Of a stretch of 64,000 nt of DNA, positions 56,544 through 64,000 are shown piece after piece (positions within the stretch are counted from its first letter, which is position 1; each line of letters opens with the position of its first letter). The stretch is from Thalassococcus sp. S3 (GTDB lineage: Bacteria > Pseudomonadota > Alphaproteobacteria > Rhodobacterales > Rhodobacteraceae), in contig NZ_CP022303.1 of the NCBI RefSeq assembly GCF_004216475.1, forward strand, positions 620,001 to 684,000. The letters are read 5' to 3'. The position numbers and the translations under genes are program-made. Under the pieces are notes generated by a model, which ran no database searches, was not told the DNA's origin, and worked only from the letters and a program-made list of their open reading frames with translations.

Positions 56544-58829
56544 ATGAACAAGGCGATCACGGACGGCGTGCAACTGATGCCGCCTGCGTTTTCAAACGGT
56601 CTGGGTGTTTGGTCCAGCCAGGACGGTACTCCGGGTTCGGACACCTATGCGGGCGCGTCCAACGCGGCCTTTGTGCCTGCAGACCAGGATTTTGGCGGAT
56701 GTCTGGAGCTGCAGAAGACGCAAGGCACACAGCGTCTGCGCTATATGGGCGAGACACCTCTTCTTCCGGGTTGCTATCTGCAGATCAAGGCGCGGGTGAA
56801 AGCGATCAGCGGTAACCTTCCAAATGTGCGCATCGCCGGATGGGCCGGTGGCGCGGGCGGCGGCCATGTGAACAACGTGCTCGAGGTGGGGCCCACCGAG
56901 GCGATCTCGACCTACGGGGACATTGTCGAAGTGTCCGCAATCGTCGGGATCGGCAATCGCCAGGGCGTCGACATGGTCTGGGGCCGCAACGCGCTTTACG
57001 GGCATTTCGGCCTTGATCTGACCGGTCCGAATGGCGGCATCGTCCGCATCGACGATATCGAGATCACGGATATCACCAGCGCCTTCCTGCGGGACCTGAT
57101 GAATTGGGTCGATGTCCGGGATTATGGCGCGATCGGCAATGGCTCGACCGACGACAGCGCCGCCTTCGAAGCGGCGGACAGCGCGGCGAACGGTCGTTTC
57201 CTGTTGGTGTCGGATGGTGTTTATCGCTTGAATTCCGATGTGACGATCAATTCGCGCGTTCAGTTCGAGGGGCGCGTGACGATGCCGACGGACCGGGTCC
57301 TGTTGCTTTCAAAGGACTTTGAACTGCCCACCTATATCGACGCCTTCGGCAACGAGGAGTTGGCTTTCAAGAAGGCGTTTCAGGCGCTGCTGAACAACGC
57401 TGATCACGAATCCCTCGACATGGGCGGGCGCAAGGTGAACCTGAGCGAGCCGCTCGACATGCAAGCAGCTGTCGCCAATCGCACCAGCTATGCCACCCGG
57501 CGGGTTATTCGAAACGGTCAGTTCGAGGCTGTTGGCACCACGCCCTGGCAGACGACCGTCGTGACCTCCCGTGCGACTTATGACACCTCGAACGCCCGGA
57601 CGCTGACAAACGTGACCAACGTGGCGAATGTCCCTCTCGGAGCCCTGGTGCAGGGCAACGGTGTCGGACGCGAAGTGTACGTGAGCGCAAAGAACGTCAA
57701 TACGCAAACCATCACCCTGAGCGAACCGCTCTATGATGCCGAAGGCACGCAGAACTATACCTTCCGGCGCTTCAAGTATCTCATCGATTTCAGCGGATTT
57801 GCACAGCTCAGCAAGTTTTCCTTCTCGGATATCGAGTTTCAGTGCCGCGATACGGCAAGCGGGATCATGTTGGCGCGGACCGGCATCACCTTTCATCTGC
57901 GCGACTGCTTTGTCTCTCGCCCGAAGGATCGGGGGCTGACCTCCATCGGCAGCGGATGTCAGGGGATGTTCATCGATCGCTGTCAGTTCCTGTCGGCGGA
58001 GGAATCCATCGACGTTCCGGACCGCTCGAGCATTGCGATCAACACCAATTCAAACGACGTGAAACTGCGCAACAACCGCGCGACGAAGTTCCGCCATTTC
58101 GCGATGCTGGGAGGCAGCAACAATCTTGTGCTGGGCAACCACTTCTTTCAGGGAGATTCGATTGCAGGCGGAGTGCGCAGCGCGGGGCTGATCCTGTCGG
58201 GGTCCTACACCAGCTCTATCATCAACGGAAACTACGTCGACAATTGTTCGATCGAGTGGACGAACGAACATGATCCAAGCCCCGATTTCACCGGTGGCTT
58301 CTCGTTCAGCGCGCTCTCGTTGACGGACAATGTGTTCCTGACAGGCAATGTCGCGCCCTGGTTTAGCTATTTGGTGATCCGCCCTTACGGAACAGGGCAC
58401 TTCATCAACGGCATCAGCGTGACTGGCAACAAGTTCCGTAGTGTGCAAGGCGCGATTGACCGCGCTGAGCGTGTGGATACAAGCTTCTCCGACCTCGATT
58501 ATACCAGGTTCAAGGATGTGACGTTCACCGGAAATTCCTATCACAACGTGGTGCGTCAGGTGGCCAATCCCCTCCGGGTCCAGTTTACGGAAAACACCGC
58601 ACGCGAGACCTGGACTATTGACACCAACGAAGAGCTGCCGTTCCGCGGGCGGGCCATGAATGTCGATGCCGTGGCTGTGACGGGCAACCTGCGCAACAAC
58701 AACAACGTCATCACCTATGCGTCGCCCAATGCGCTGACACAGCAGGGCTCTCGCGGCAGTCAGGTTCAGCTGCGTTGGCCGAATGCGGTCAAAGGCACGG
58801 TCGTGGTGACATCGAGGATCGACCGCTGA
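56544..58829 (+). CDS. Large parallel beta-helix protein (pectate-lyase_3 / tailspike-like)
   Basis: 761 aa without an obvious signal peptide. Residues 1-180 form a beta-rich N-terminal domain. At about 188-206, DVRDYGAIGNGSTDDSAAF is the Pectate_lyase_3 start signature, and the rest has many short Gly/Asn-rich beta-helix coils (for example ITNTNSNDVKLRNNRATKF-like runs, TGNKF, TGNSY, TGNLRNNNN). It probably binds or cleaves a polysaccharide, possibly the cell's own exopolysaccharide or capsule. GGAAAGGG lies upstream of the ATG at 56544. Confidence 0.8.
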   Translation: MNKAITDGVQLMPPAFSNGLGVWSSQDGTPGSDTYAGASNAAFVPADQDFGGCLELQKTQGTQRLRYMGETPLLPGCYLQIKARVKAISGNLPNVRIAGWAGGAGGGHVNNVLEVGPTEAISTYGDIVEVSAIVGIGNRQGVDMVWGRNALYGHFGLDLTGPNGGIVRIDDIEITDITSAFLRDLMNWVDVRDYGAIGNGSTDDSAAFEAADSAANGRFLLVSDGVYRLNSDVTINSRVQFEGRVTMPTDRVLLLSKDFELPTYIDAFGNEELAFKKAFQALLNNADHESLDMGGRKVNLSEPLDMQAAVANRTSYATRRVIRNGQFEAVGTTPWQTTVVTSRATYDTSNARTLTNVTNVANVPLGALVQGNGVGREVYVSAKNVNTQTITLSEPLYDAEGTQNYTFRRFKYLIDFSGFAQLSKFSFSDIEFQCRDTASGIMLARTGITFHLRDCFVSRPKDRGLTSIGSGCQGMFIDRCQFLSAEESIDVPDRSSIAINTNSNDVKLRNNRATKFRHFAMLGGSNNLVLGNHFFQGDSIAGGVRSAGLILSGSYTSSIINGNYVDNCSIEWTNEHDPSPDFTGGFSFSALSLTDNVFLTGNVAPWFSYLVIRPYGTGHFINGISVTGNKFRSVQGAIDRAERVDTSFSDLDYTRFKDVTFTGNSYHNVVRQVANPLRVQFTENTARETWTIDTNEELPFRGRAMNVDAVAVTGNLRNNNNVITYASPNALTQQGSRGSQVQLRWPNAVKGTVVVTSRIDR

Positions 58830-58834
58830 TGTGA

Positions 58835-59335
58835 TCAGGATATGTCGGCCTTGGCCGGCATATCCATATCGGAGGGCGTAAGCCGAAACGCCTTGCCGAA
58901 GCCCCCGTTCAGATGTCCAACGTCGATGTCGAAAACGGCAAAAACGAAGTCGGTGAACCCGATATAGAGTTTTGCTTTGGGATAGTGCTTCAGCCACATC
59001 TCCGCCAATGACCGGTATTCGTCGGTTCCATGAGCGACCAACCGGGCCCGGCCCTGAAGGCTGAGGCGCGGTTGGTTCAGCGGATCGCCACGGGCCACAG
59101 CCTCGCCCACCAAAAGAGAGCAGGCGGGGTTTTGCAACAAGGCCTGCGTATGACCTGAGAGACGCGACATCAGGGAGACAGGCCTGTTGTCCGTGCCGCG
59201 CCCGAACCCGATCCGCGTGACGAGGGGCGCGCCGGCGGGGTCCAGCACGCCCAAAGCGGCGATTTTTGCGTCAGATACAAGATCCCTGGCGCAGCGCCGG
59301 GCCTCTTCATCGGTCGGTCGGATGGGTGATGACAT
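58835..59335 (-). CDS. Pyridoxamine-5-phosphate-oxidase-fold (HugZ-like) protein
   Basis: 166 aa split-barrel flavin/haem-binding fold: IAALGVLDPAGAPLVTRIGF, then SRLSGHTQALLQNPACSLLV, then QPRLSLQGRARL. Related to HugZ haem oxygenase-like N-terminal domains, but I see no C-terminal DUF2470 domain, so haem degradation is unproven. Ends 6 bp from the beta-helix gene, on the opposite strand. Confidence 0.8.
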   Translation of the reverse strand: MSSPIRPTDEEARRCARDLVSDAKIAALGVLDPAGAPLVTRIGFGRGTDNRPVSLMSRLSGHTQALLQNPACSLLVGEAVARGDPLNQPRLSLQGRARLVAHGTDEYRSLAEMWLKHYPKAKLYIGFTDFVFAVFDIDVGHLNGGFGKAFRLTPSDMDMPAKADIS

Positions 59336-59378
59336 GCCCTTAAGCTAGACAGCGATGATGACCGGCTCAAGACATGTC

Positions 59379-60050
59379 TTAAAATTCACGCCACAGGCCG
59401 ATCTTCAGCCCAATCCGTGCCGTGTTCGAGTTGCGAAACTGCACGCCTCCGAAAATATGACCCAGTTTACCCGCTGAAATTGTCATCGCAGGGCCGATTG
59501 TCCAACTGACCGGTGCGGATCTTGTGTAAGCGCTTTCAAATGAAATCAAGGACTTGATGCGGGGCGAGTGGGTGATCCCGAACGTGGCATCCAGCTTGTA
59601 AAGAGGCTGGCTTGCACCTCGTCGTGTTTCAACCGCCGCATCAACGGACAGCCAGGCATCGCCGAACCGGTTCTGAAAGGATGTCCCGTAGGACAAGGTC
59701 GTGCGATAGAGTGGTTGCCAGTCCTGCAGCCAGCGATACGCTCCGACGCCCAGTTGAAACGCGAATTTGTGCTGCGCGTCGGGGGCGCTCAGGGGAACAC
59801 GCCCGAAGATGAGGATATGCCCGGAGCTGCTGAAATTCTCGTATGAATCAAAGCCGAGGGTGAACTTTGGGGCGGCCCCCCATTCGATATAGACCGAACT
59901 GTCATAGTGATAGCGACCGGTGCCCGGATCCTTGCGGATCGTGCTTGAAACCGCGTTGAAGACTTTTCCCTTTTCGCGCATCCAGGCGCCCGCCTCCGCG
60001 GGGGTCGCGAAAAGAAAAGACGTCAAAACAAAAAGAACCAAGACATGCAT
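59379..60050 (-). CDS. Predicted outer-membrane beta-barrel protein, 223 aa
   Basis: Signal peptide (MHVLVLFVLTSFLFATPAEA). The mature chain alternates polar and hydrophobic residues in about ten strands (KFTLGFDSYENF, HKFAFQLGVGAYRW, IFGGVQFRNSNTARIGLKIG) and ends in a terminal Phe (GLWREF), which is typical of outer-membrane proteins. Function unknown, no named family. Confidence 0.7.
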   Translation of the reverse strand: MHVLVLFVLTSFLFATPAEAGAWMREKGKVFNAVSSTIRKDPGTGRYHYDSSVYIEWGAAPKFTLGFDSYENFSSSGHILIFGRVPLSAPDAQHKFAFQLGVGAYRWLQDWQPLYRTTLSYGTSFQNRFGDAWLSVDAAVETRRGASQPLYKLDATFGITHSPRIKSLISFESAYTRSAPVSWTIGPAMTISAGKLGHIFGGVQFRNSNTARIGLKIGLWREF

Positions 60051-60190
60051 TGCGCGCTCCGTCGCGTTCAGTCTTGATTAGTTTTGGTTAACAGCAGCTT
60101 TACCGATCCGCTCGAACTGCGACGATTTAGCTATGACAGTCGATTTTTTGGACGCTATGCTGCGGCGCAGCAAAGATCGGGGGATACGCA

Positions 60191-60823
60191 TTGGGATCCA
60201 TCATCACCATTGCGCAGCAAAAAGGGGGCGCTGGCAAGACGACGCTTGCGGTCAATCTGGCGGTCGGATTCGCCCGGGCCGGAAAGAGCGTGGCGCTCAT
60301 GGATGTTGATCCGCAGGGCAGCGCGGGGCGATGGTTCATGACACGGACGGAAGCCATGGACGAGCCGGGGCTGACATTTGCCACCGCATCGGCCTGGGGC
60401 GTGCCCTATGAATGCCGAAAGCTTGGAGAGAGCCACGACATCGTCATCATCGATACCCCGCCCAAGGCGGACAGCGACCTGCGGCCTGCTCTGCGCGAGG
60501 CCGATCTGGTGCTTGTGCCGGTGGCGACCTCTCATCTGGATCTCTGGGCGGTCGAAGAGGTGCTTTATCTTGCCGAACGCGAGGACAAACCCGTCATGAT
60601 GGTGATGACACGGGCGCGGGCCGGAACGCGGCTGGCTTCGGAAGTGGCAGAACAGGCCGCTAAGATGGACGCCGCGATTGCCGAGACACCGATGGCAAAC
60701 CGCGTGATCTATGCCGAAACGCTTGGGCACGGGCGCGCGGCGCTCGAAGCGCCCAAGGGGGCGGCCCATGCCGAGATGAACGCCCTGGTGGCCGAGATCG
60801 GCGGAAAGATCGGCCTGATGTGA
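60191..60823 (+). CDS. Orphan ParA-family ATPase
   Basis: 210 aa deviant Walker A ATPase: [27 protein letters not shown] and [15 protein letters not shown] is the only in-frame start near GGGGG (6 nt spacing). No ParB-type partner, parS-like array or plasmid genes are visible, so it is a chromosomal orphan, probably a positioning or partition-like ATPase for another cargo. Confidence 0.85.
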   Translation: MGSIITIAQQKGGAGKTTLAVNLAVGFARAGKSVALMDVDPQGSAGRWFMTRTEAMDEPGLTFATASAWGVPYECRKLGESHDIVIIDTPPKADSDLRPALREADLVLVPVATSHLDLWAVEEVLYLAEREDKPVMMVMTRARAGTRLASEVAEQAAKMDAAIAETPMANRVIYAETLGHGRAALEAPKGAAHAEMNALVAEIGGKIGLM

Positions 60824-60854
60824 TATCCTGTCCTTCCCAGAGGAGGACGACGCC

Positions 60855-61175
60855 ATGCCGACGATTGCCAAGGGCGCGCCGATCCAGACCGTGCTGACGA
60901 CGTTCGAGATGACGCCGGGCACCTGTCAGGATTTGATGGATGCGCTGACCGATGCCTATGAAAACTTCATCCGCCGACAACCCGGGTTCATCGCGGCGGG
61001 GTTGCATGTGAACGACGCGCAAACGCGGATTGCCAACTACTCGCAATGGACCCGGCGCGAGGATTTCATGGCCATGCTGCGCAGCCCTGAAATGCGCGTG
61101 CGCAACCGCAGGATCAACGACCTGTGCCGGAGCTTTGAACCGGTGATGTACGAGGTCGTGGCGAGTTTCGACTGA
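60855..61175 (+). CDS. Antibiotic-biosynthesis-monooxygenase-fold (ABM) protein
   Basis: 106 aa ferredoxin-like ABM-domain protein: PIQTVLTTFEMTPGTCQDLM, QPGFIAAGLHVN and NYSQWTRREDFMAML. Small members of this family oxidise quinoid substrates or degrade haem; the substrate is unknown here. AGAGGAGG precedes the ATG. Confidence 0.82.
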   Translation: MPTIAKGAPIQTVLTTFEMTPGTCQDLMDALTDAYENFIRRQPGFIAAGLHVNDAQTRIANYSQWTRREDFMAMLRSPEMRVRNRRINDLCRSFEPVMYEVVASFD

Positions 61176-61249
61176 TCCCGACACGCCCAATCATTGCAAC
61201 GGGCGCGATCACCTCCATATCAAAGGCAGCAGATATGGAGCGAATGCGC

Positions 61250-61501
61250 ATGCAATGTCCAATTGACGGAACTCAACTTGTGATGGCTGACCGGAGCGGG
61301 GTTGAGATTGACTATTGCCCACAATGCCGCGGTGTCTGGCTGGACCGAGGCGAGTTGGACAAGATTATCGAGCGTAGCGCTGCTGCCGCTCCTCCCCCTC
61401 CGCCGCCGCAGTCCCGTGGTGGCTATGACGACCGCGACTACGACAAGCGGTACAAAAAGCGCAGCAAAGGCAGTTTGCTGGGGGAAATCTTTGACTTCTG
61501 A
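61250..61501 (+). CDS. Zinc-ribbon protein (zf-TFIIB family)
   Basis: 83 aa. MQCPIDGTQL, then YCPQCRGVWLDRGELDKIIE, the two CxxC-type half sites of a TFIIB-like zinc ribbon. It is followed by Pro-rich PPPPPPQS and a basic, tyrosine-rich tail. ATG at 61250 gives the standard family N-terminus, with GGAG 9 nt upstream; ATG at 61235 (AAAGG upstream) would add five residues. Role unknown. Confidence 0.85.
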   Translation: MQCPIDGTQLVMADRSGVEIDYCPQCRGVWLDRGELDKIIERSAAAAPPPPPPQSRGGYDDRDYDKRYKKRSKGSLLGEIFDF

Positions 61502-61979
61502 GGCGATCCAGCGCCTGCCGGTCGAAAATGTTCAGGATTATCCACGTCCACCCGCGTTGCAGAAGGTGCCGCAGCGGGTAAAGATCCACTTCGGTGGTCG
61601 TTTGATCGTGGATACGGAGCATGCGTTGCGGGTGCTGGAGACGCACCATGCGCCGACCTATTATATCCCGCCCTCCGACGTCGATGCCGACCTGATCGCG
61701 GCTCCCGGCGCCACGTTCTGCGAGTGGAAAGGCTCCGCAAGATACTGGACGGTTCGCGTCGGCGGTCGATCTGCGGTGCGCGCCGCATGGAGCTATGCCG
61801 ACCCGACGGGCCGGTTTAGCGCGCTCGCCGATCATTTGGCGTTCTACAGTAGTCTGATGGATCTCTGCCAGGTGGGAGAGGCAAAGGTGACGCCCCAACC
61901 CGGCGATTTTTACGGGGGCTGGGTTACCGACAACCTTCAGGGCATCGTCAAGGGCGGCCCTGGCACGCGCCACTGGTAA
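61491..61979 (+). CDS. DUF427 domain protein
   Basis: 162 aa with a DUF427 fold: KIHFGGRLIVDTEHALRVLE, then TYYIPPSDVDADLI, then CEWKGSARYWTV. Best start is TTG at 61491 (GGGGGA upstream), overlapping the end of the zinc-ribbon gene by 11 bp in another frame. Function unknown. The C-terminal FYGGWVTDNLQGIVKGGPGT is unusually well defined. Confidence 0.8.
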   Translation: MTSEAIQRLPVENVQDYPRPPALQKVPQRVKIHFGGRLIVDTEHALRVLETHHAPTYYIPPSDVDADLIAAPGATFCEWKGSARYWTVRVGGRSAVRAAWSYADPTGRFSALADHLAFYSSLMDLCQVGEAKVTPQPGDFYGGWVTDNLQGIVKGGPGTRHW

Positions 61980-62053
61980 CGGGCTGATCGAGATCAAATC
62001 GCGGCCCTTCGTTTCACGCCATGTTGTCTTACGGGAGAAGGAGGAGCCGATCC

Positions 62054-62461
62054 ATGTACAACACTATTCTTGTGCCAATCGCTTTTGATGACGAACATGA
62101 CATTTCAGGGCCGCTGAAGCTGGCCAAACTGTTGGCCACGCCAGAAGCCGAGATCACGCTGCTGCATGTTATGGAGCATATTCCAAGCTACGCGATTTCC
62201 TATCTGCCGCCCGACTATCTGGTCAAAAGCCGGGATGCGATCGCGGCAGAGCTGACCCGTTTGGCCGACACACTGCCCAATGCCAGGGGCGCCGTGGTCG
62301 AGGGGCATGCCGGCAGGACGATCCTGGATTGGGCCGCATCGCACAATCCCGATCTGATCATCGTTGCCTCTCACCGCCCGGGCATGCAGGATCTGCTGCT
62401 GGGCTCCACCGCTGCGCAGATCGTGCGCCATGCCAAATGCGCGGTGCATGTCGTGCGCTAA
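62054..62461 (+). CDS. Universal stress protein (UspA family)
   Basis: 135 aa. It begins MYNTILVPIAFDDEHD and ends with the ATP-binding pattern SHRPGMQDLLLGSTAAQIVR followed by HAKCAVHVVR. AGGAGG precedes the ATG. Cytosolic, nucleotide-binding, probably a stress or energy-state sensor. Confidence 0.9.
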   Translation: MYNTILVPIAFDDEHDISGPLKLAKLLATPEAEITLLHVMEHIPSYAISYLPPDYLVKSRDAIAAELTRLADTLPNARGAVVEGHAGRTILDWAASHNPDLIIVASHRPGMQDLLLGSTAAQIVRHAKCAVHVVR

Positions 62462-62587
62462 GCCTGTCAGGCATCACGCGGTTTTGCAAAAACGCAAGGG
62501 CGCCGCTATCCGCGGCCCCCTGTTGAACCGGCAGAAGGTGTGGTCAGAAAACAGTCGCTTACAGAGGTTATTTGAGGACCAAGCGCG

Positions 62588-62845
62588 ATGAAACGACTGC
62601 TCTTTTGTCTGGCCCTTGCCGGATGCACCCTTGATGGCGCGGTAGAGGACGAACGGCCCGATACCTGTGGGGCGTCCGGATATCAGTCTTTGATAGGGCA
62701 GCCGATTGCTGCCGTCACGCTTCCAGCAGACCTTAACATGCGCATCGTCGGTCCGGGTGACATCGTGACGATGGAATACGACGCCAGTCGCTTGAATTTC
62801 GAAACCGACGAGATGGGCGTGATCCAGCGTGTGACCTGCGGCTGA
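62588..62845 (+). CDS. Peptidase-inhibitor I78 family lipoprotein
   Basis: 85 aa. Lipobox LALAGC (LFCLALAGC) gives a lipoprotein. The domain CGASGYQSLIGQPIAAV, then RIVGPGDIVTMEYDASRLNF, matches the I78 (elastase-inhibitor-like) fold. Probably guards the periplasm against proteases. ATG follows TTGAGGA. Confidence 0.85.
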   Translation: MKRLLFCLALAGCTLDGAVEDERPDTCGASGYQSLIGQPIAAVTLPADLNMRIVGPGDIVTMEYDASRLNFETDEMGVIQRVTCG

Positions 62846-62849
62846 CCCC

Positions 62850-64000
62850 TCAGCTGCGCTTGCGGCGCTTGACGTTGCCGCCGCGTTGCCCGGCGCGACC
62901 CGCTGTTGACCGACCGCGGGTCTTCACTGCCTCTTCCGAGGCTTTCTCGACCGCGTATTGCCGGGCCATCGGATCGTCCGCCACGGCAAGATCAACCGCC
63001 TCCAGCCGCTTGATCTCGTCGCGCAGCCGTGCGGCTTCCTCGAATTCCAGGTTCTCCGCCGCCTTGCGCATGTCGGTTCGCATGCCGTCCAGAACCGCCT
63101 GCAGATTGCCGCCTGCAAGACCCTTGTCGACCGTCGCCGTGACCCGGTTCATATCGACGTCGCCCTGATAGAGGCCGGCCAGAACGTCCTCGACGTTCTT
63201 CTTCACCGTTTCGGGCGTGATGCCATGCTCTTCGTTATAGGCGATCTGCTTGGCCCGGCGACGGTTCGTTTCCGCCAGCGCGCGCTCCATCGACCCGGTG
63301 ATGCGATCTGCATACATGATCACGCGCCCCTCGGCGTTCCGTGCCGCGCGTCCGATGGTCTGAACCAGGGACGTCTCGGATCTCAGAAACCCTTCCTTGT
63401 CCGCGTCAAGGATCGCGACCAGACCGCATTCGGGGATGTCGAGGCCTTCGCGCAGAAGGTTGATGCCGACCAGAACGTCAAAAGCGCCAAGTCGCAGGTC
63501 CCGCAGGATCTCGATCCGCTCTATCGTGTCGATATCGGAGTGCATATAGCGCACCTTGATGCCCTGCTCGTGCATGTATTCGGTCAGATCTTCGGCCATG
63601 CGCTTGGTCAGCGTCGTCACCAGCGTTCGAAAGCCTGCTTCGCTTACCTTGCGAACCTCGTCCAGCAGATCATCCACCTGCATTTCCACTGGCCGGATCT
63701 CGACCTCCGGATCCAAAAGACCCGTTGGTCGGATGACCTGCTCTGTGAAAACGCCGCCCGCCTGTTCCAATTCCCAGGCGGCCGGGGTGGCCGAAACGAA
63801 AACCGATTGCGGACGCATGGCGTCCCATTCCTCGAACTTGAGAGGGCGGTTATCCATGCAGGAGGGCAGGCGAAAGCCGTGCTCGGCCAGCGTGAATTTG
63901 CGCCGGTAGTCGCCTTTGTACATGCCGCCGATCTGCGGAACCGACACATGGCTTTCATCGGCAAAGACAATCGCGTGATCGGGAATGAACTCGAAAAGCG
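62850..64000 (-). CDS. uvrB: UvrABC system protein B, C-terminal part (cut by window edge)
   Basis: The frame runs off the right edge; about 383 residues are present. They contain the ADESH Walker-B-type helicase motif near the window edge, [25 protein letters not shown], and the C-terminal UVR motif ([16 protein letters not shown]) that contacts UvrC. UvrB is the damage-verifying helicase of nucleotide excision repair. The end of the protein is a long basic tail ([20 protein letters not shown]). The gene start and Walker A are outside the window. Confidence 0.96.
   Translation of the reverse strand, partial: LFEFIPDHAIVFADESHVSVPQIGGMYKGDYRRKFTLAEHGFRLPSCMDNRPLKFEEWDAMRPQSVFVSATPAAWELEQAGGVFTEQVIRPTGLLDPEVEIRPVEMQVDDLLDEVRKVSEAGFRTLVTTLTKRMAEDLTEYMHEQGIKVRYMHSDIDTIERIEILRDLRLGAFDVLVGINLLREGLDIPECGLVAILDADKEGFLRSETSLVQTIGRAARNAEGRVIMYADRITGSMERALAETNRRRAKQIAYNEEHGITPETVKKNVEDVLAGLYQGDVDMNRVTATVDKGLAGGNLQAVLDGMRTDMRKAAENLEFEEAARLRDEIKRLEAVDLAVADDPMARQYAVEKASEEAVKTRGRSTAGRAGQRGGNVKRRKRS

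Noticed and set aside
60191..60823. Evidence of a plasmid origin from ParA
   Set aside because: No replication initiator, ParB or parS cluster; neighbours are chromosomal housekeeping genes.

Overview
The window reads as a chromosomal segment of a marine alphaproteobacterium of the Rhodobacteraceae (Roseobacter group). The evidence is a complete Na+-translocating NADH:quinone oxidoreductase (nqr) operon, light-harvesting 2 (puc) genes of an aerobic anoxygenic phototroph, a class I lysyl-tRNA synthetase, and the general protein style of that family. The DNA is GC-rich and densely coded, with many 1-8 bp stop/start overlaps. I see no insertion sequence, prophage, CRISPR array, rRNA or tRNA gene.

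Layout, left to right. 0.2-8.6 kb: a hypothetical protein, a small membrane protein, then the Na+-NQR locus, with maturation factors nqrM and apbE on the minus strand and nqrABCDEF diverging on the plus strand. 8.6-17.4 kb: a DUF2332 gene, then a minus-strand catabolic and uptake operon (ribose-type ABC importer, SMP-30 lactonase, 3-hydroxyisobutyrate/threonate-type dehydrogenase). A divergent LacI regulator faces it across two near-identical palindromic operators. 17.5-20.6 kb: pucB-pucA-pucC plus a translationally coupled gene for a protein made of 25-residue tandem repeats, with a PpsR/CrtJ-type operator upstream. 21.2-27.8 kb: the rod-shape operon mreB-mreC-mreD-mrdA-rodA with a hydroxyacid dehydrogenase at its end. 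28-34.7 kb: pobA, a secreted MORN-repeat protein, nadE, a ribbon-helix-helix regulator/partner pair, and a DAO-type oxidase. 34.7-41.1 kb: a Tat-exported metallo-hydrolase, DUF1801, gltX, a MATE exporter, a gamma-glutamylcyclotransferase-like gene and an Rrf2 regulator. 41.1-45.6 kb: ybbP-ybbA diverging from tesA, which overlaps an SRAP-family gene lacking the catalytic Cys2. 45.7-49.5 kb: a cold-shock protein, small proteins, an L,D-transpeptidase and a di-haem peroxidase behind an FNR-type box. 49.5-56.4 kb: cutA, ettA, nadD, a PBP4-type peptidase (dacB), a TerB-like gene, class I lysS and DUF4864. 56.5-64 kb: a large beta-helix protein, a PPOX-fold protein, a predicted outer-membrane barrel, an orphan ParA, several small conserved proteins, and the 3' part of uvrB running off the window.

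The most unusual item is the pucC-coupled repeat protein (17509-18549): a compact N-terminal domain followed by eight in-register 25-aa units of a basic, proline-containing motif. It overlaps the pucC stop codon, so it is probably made with the LH2 assembly factor. The LH2 alpha subunit in the same operon carries Phe44-Leu45, the pair known from blue-shifted B800-820-type antennae, and a long extra C-terminal tail. Together these suggest a non-standard LH2 antenna with its own accessory protein. Secondary points of interest are the SRAP protein without its cysteine, an RHH-controlled two-gene cassette with its own palindrome, a 35-aa microprotein, and structured gene-free DNA upstream of puc.
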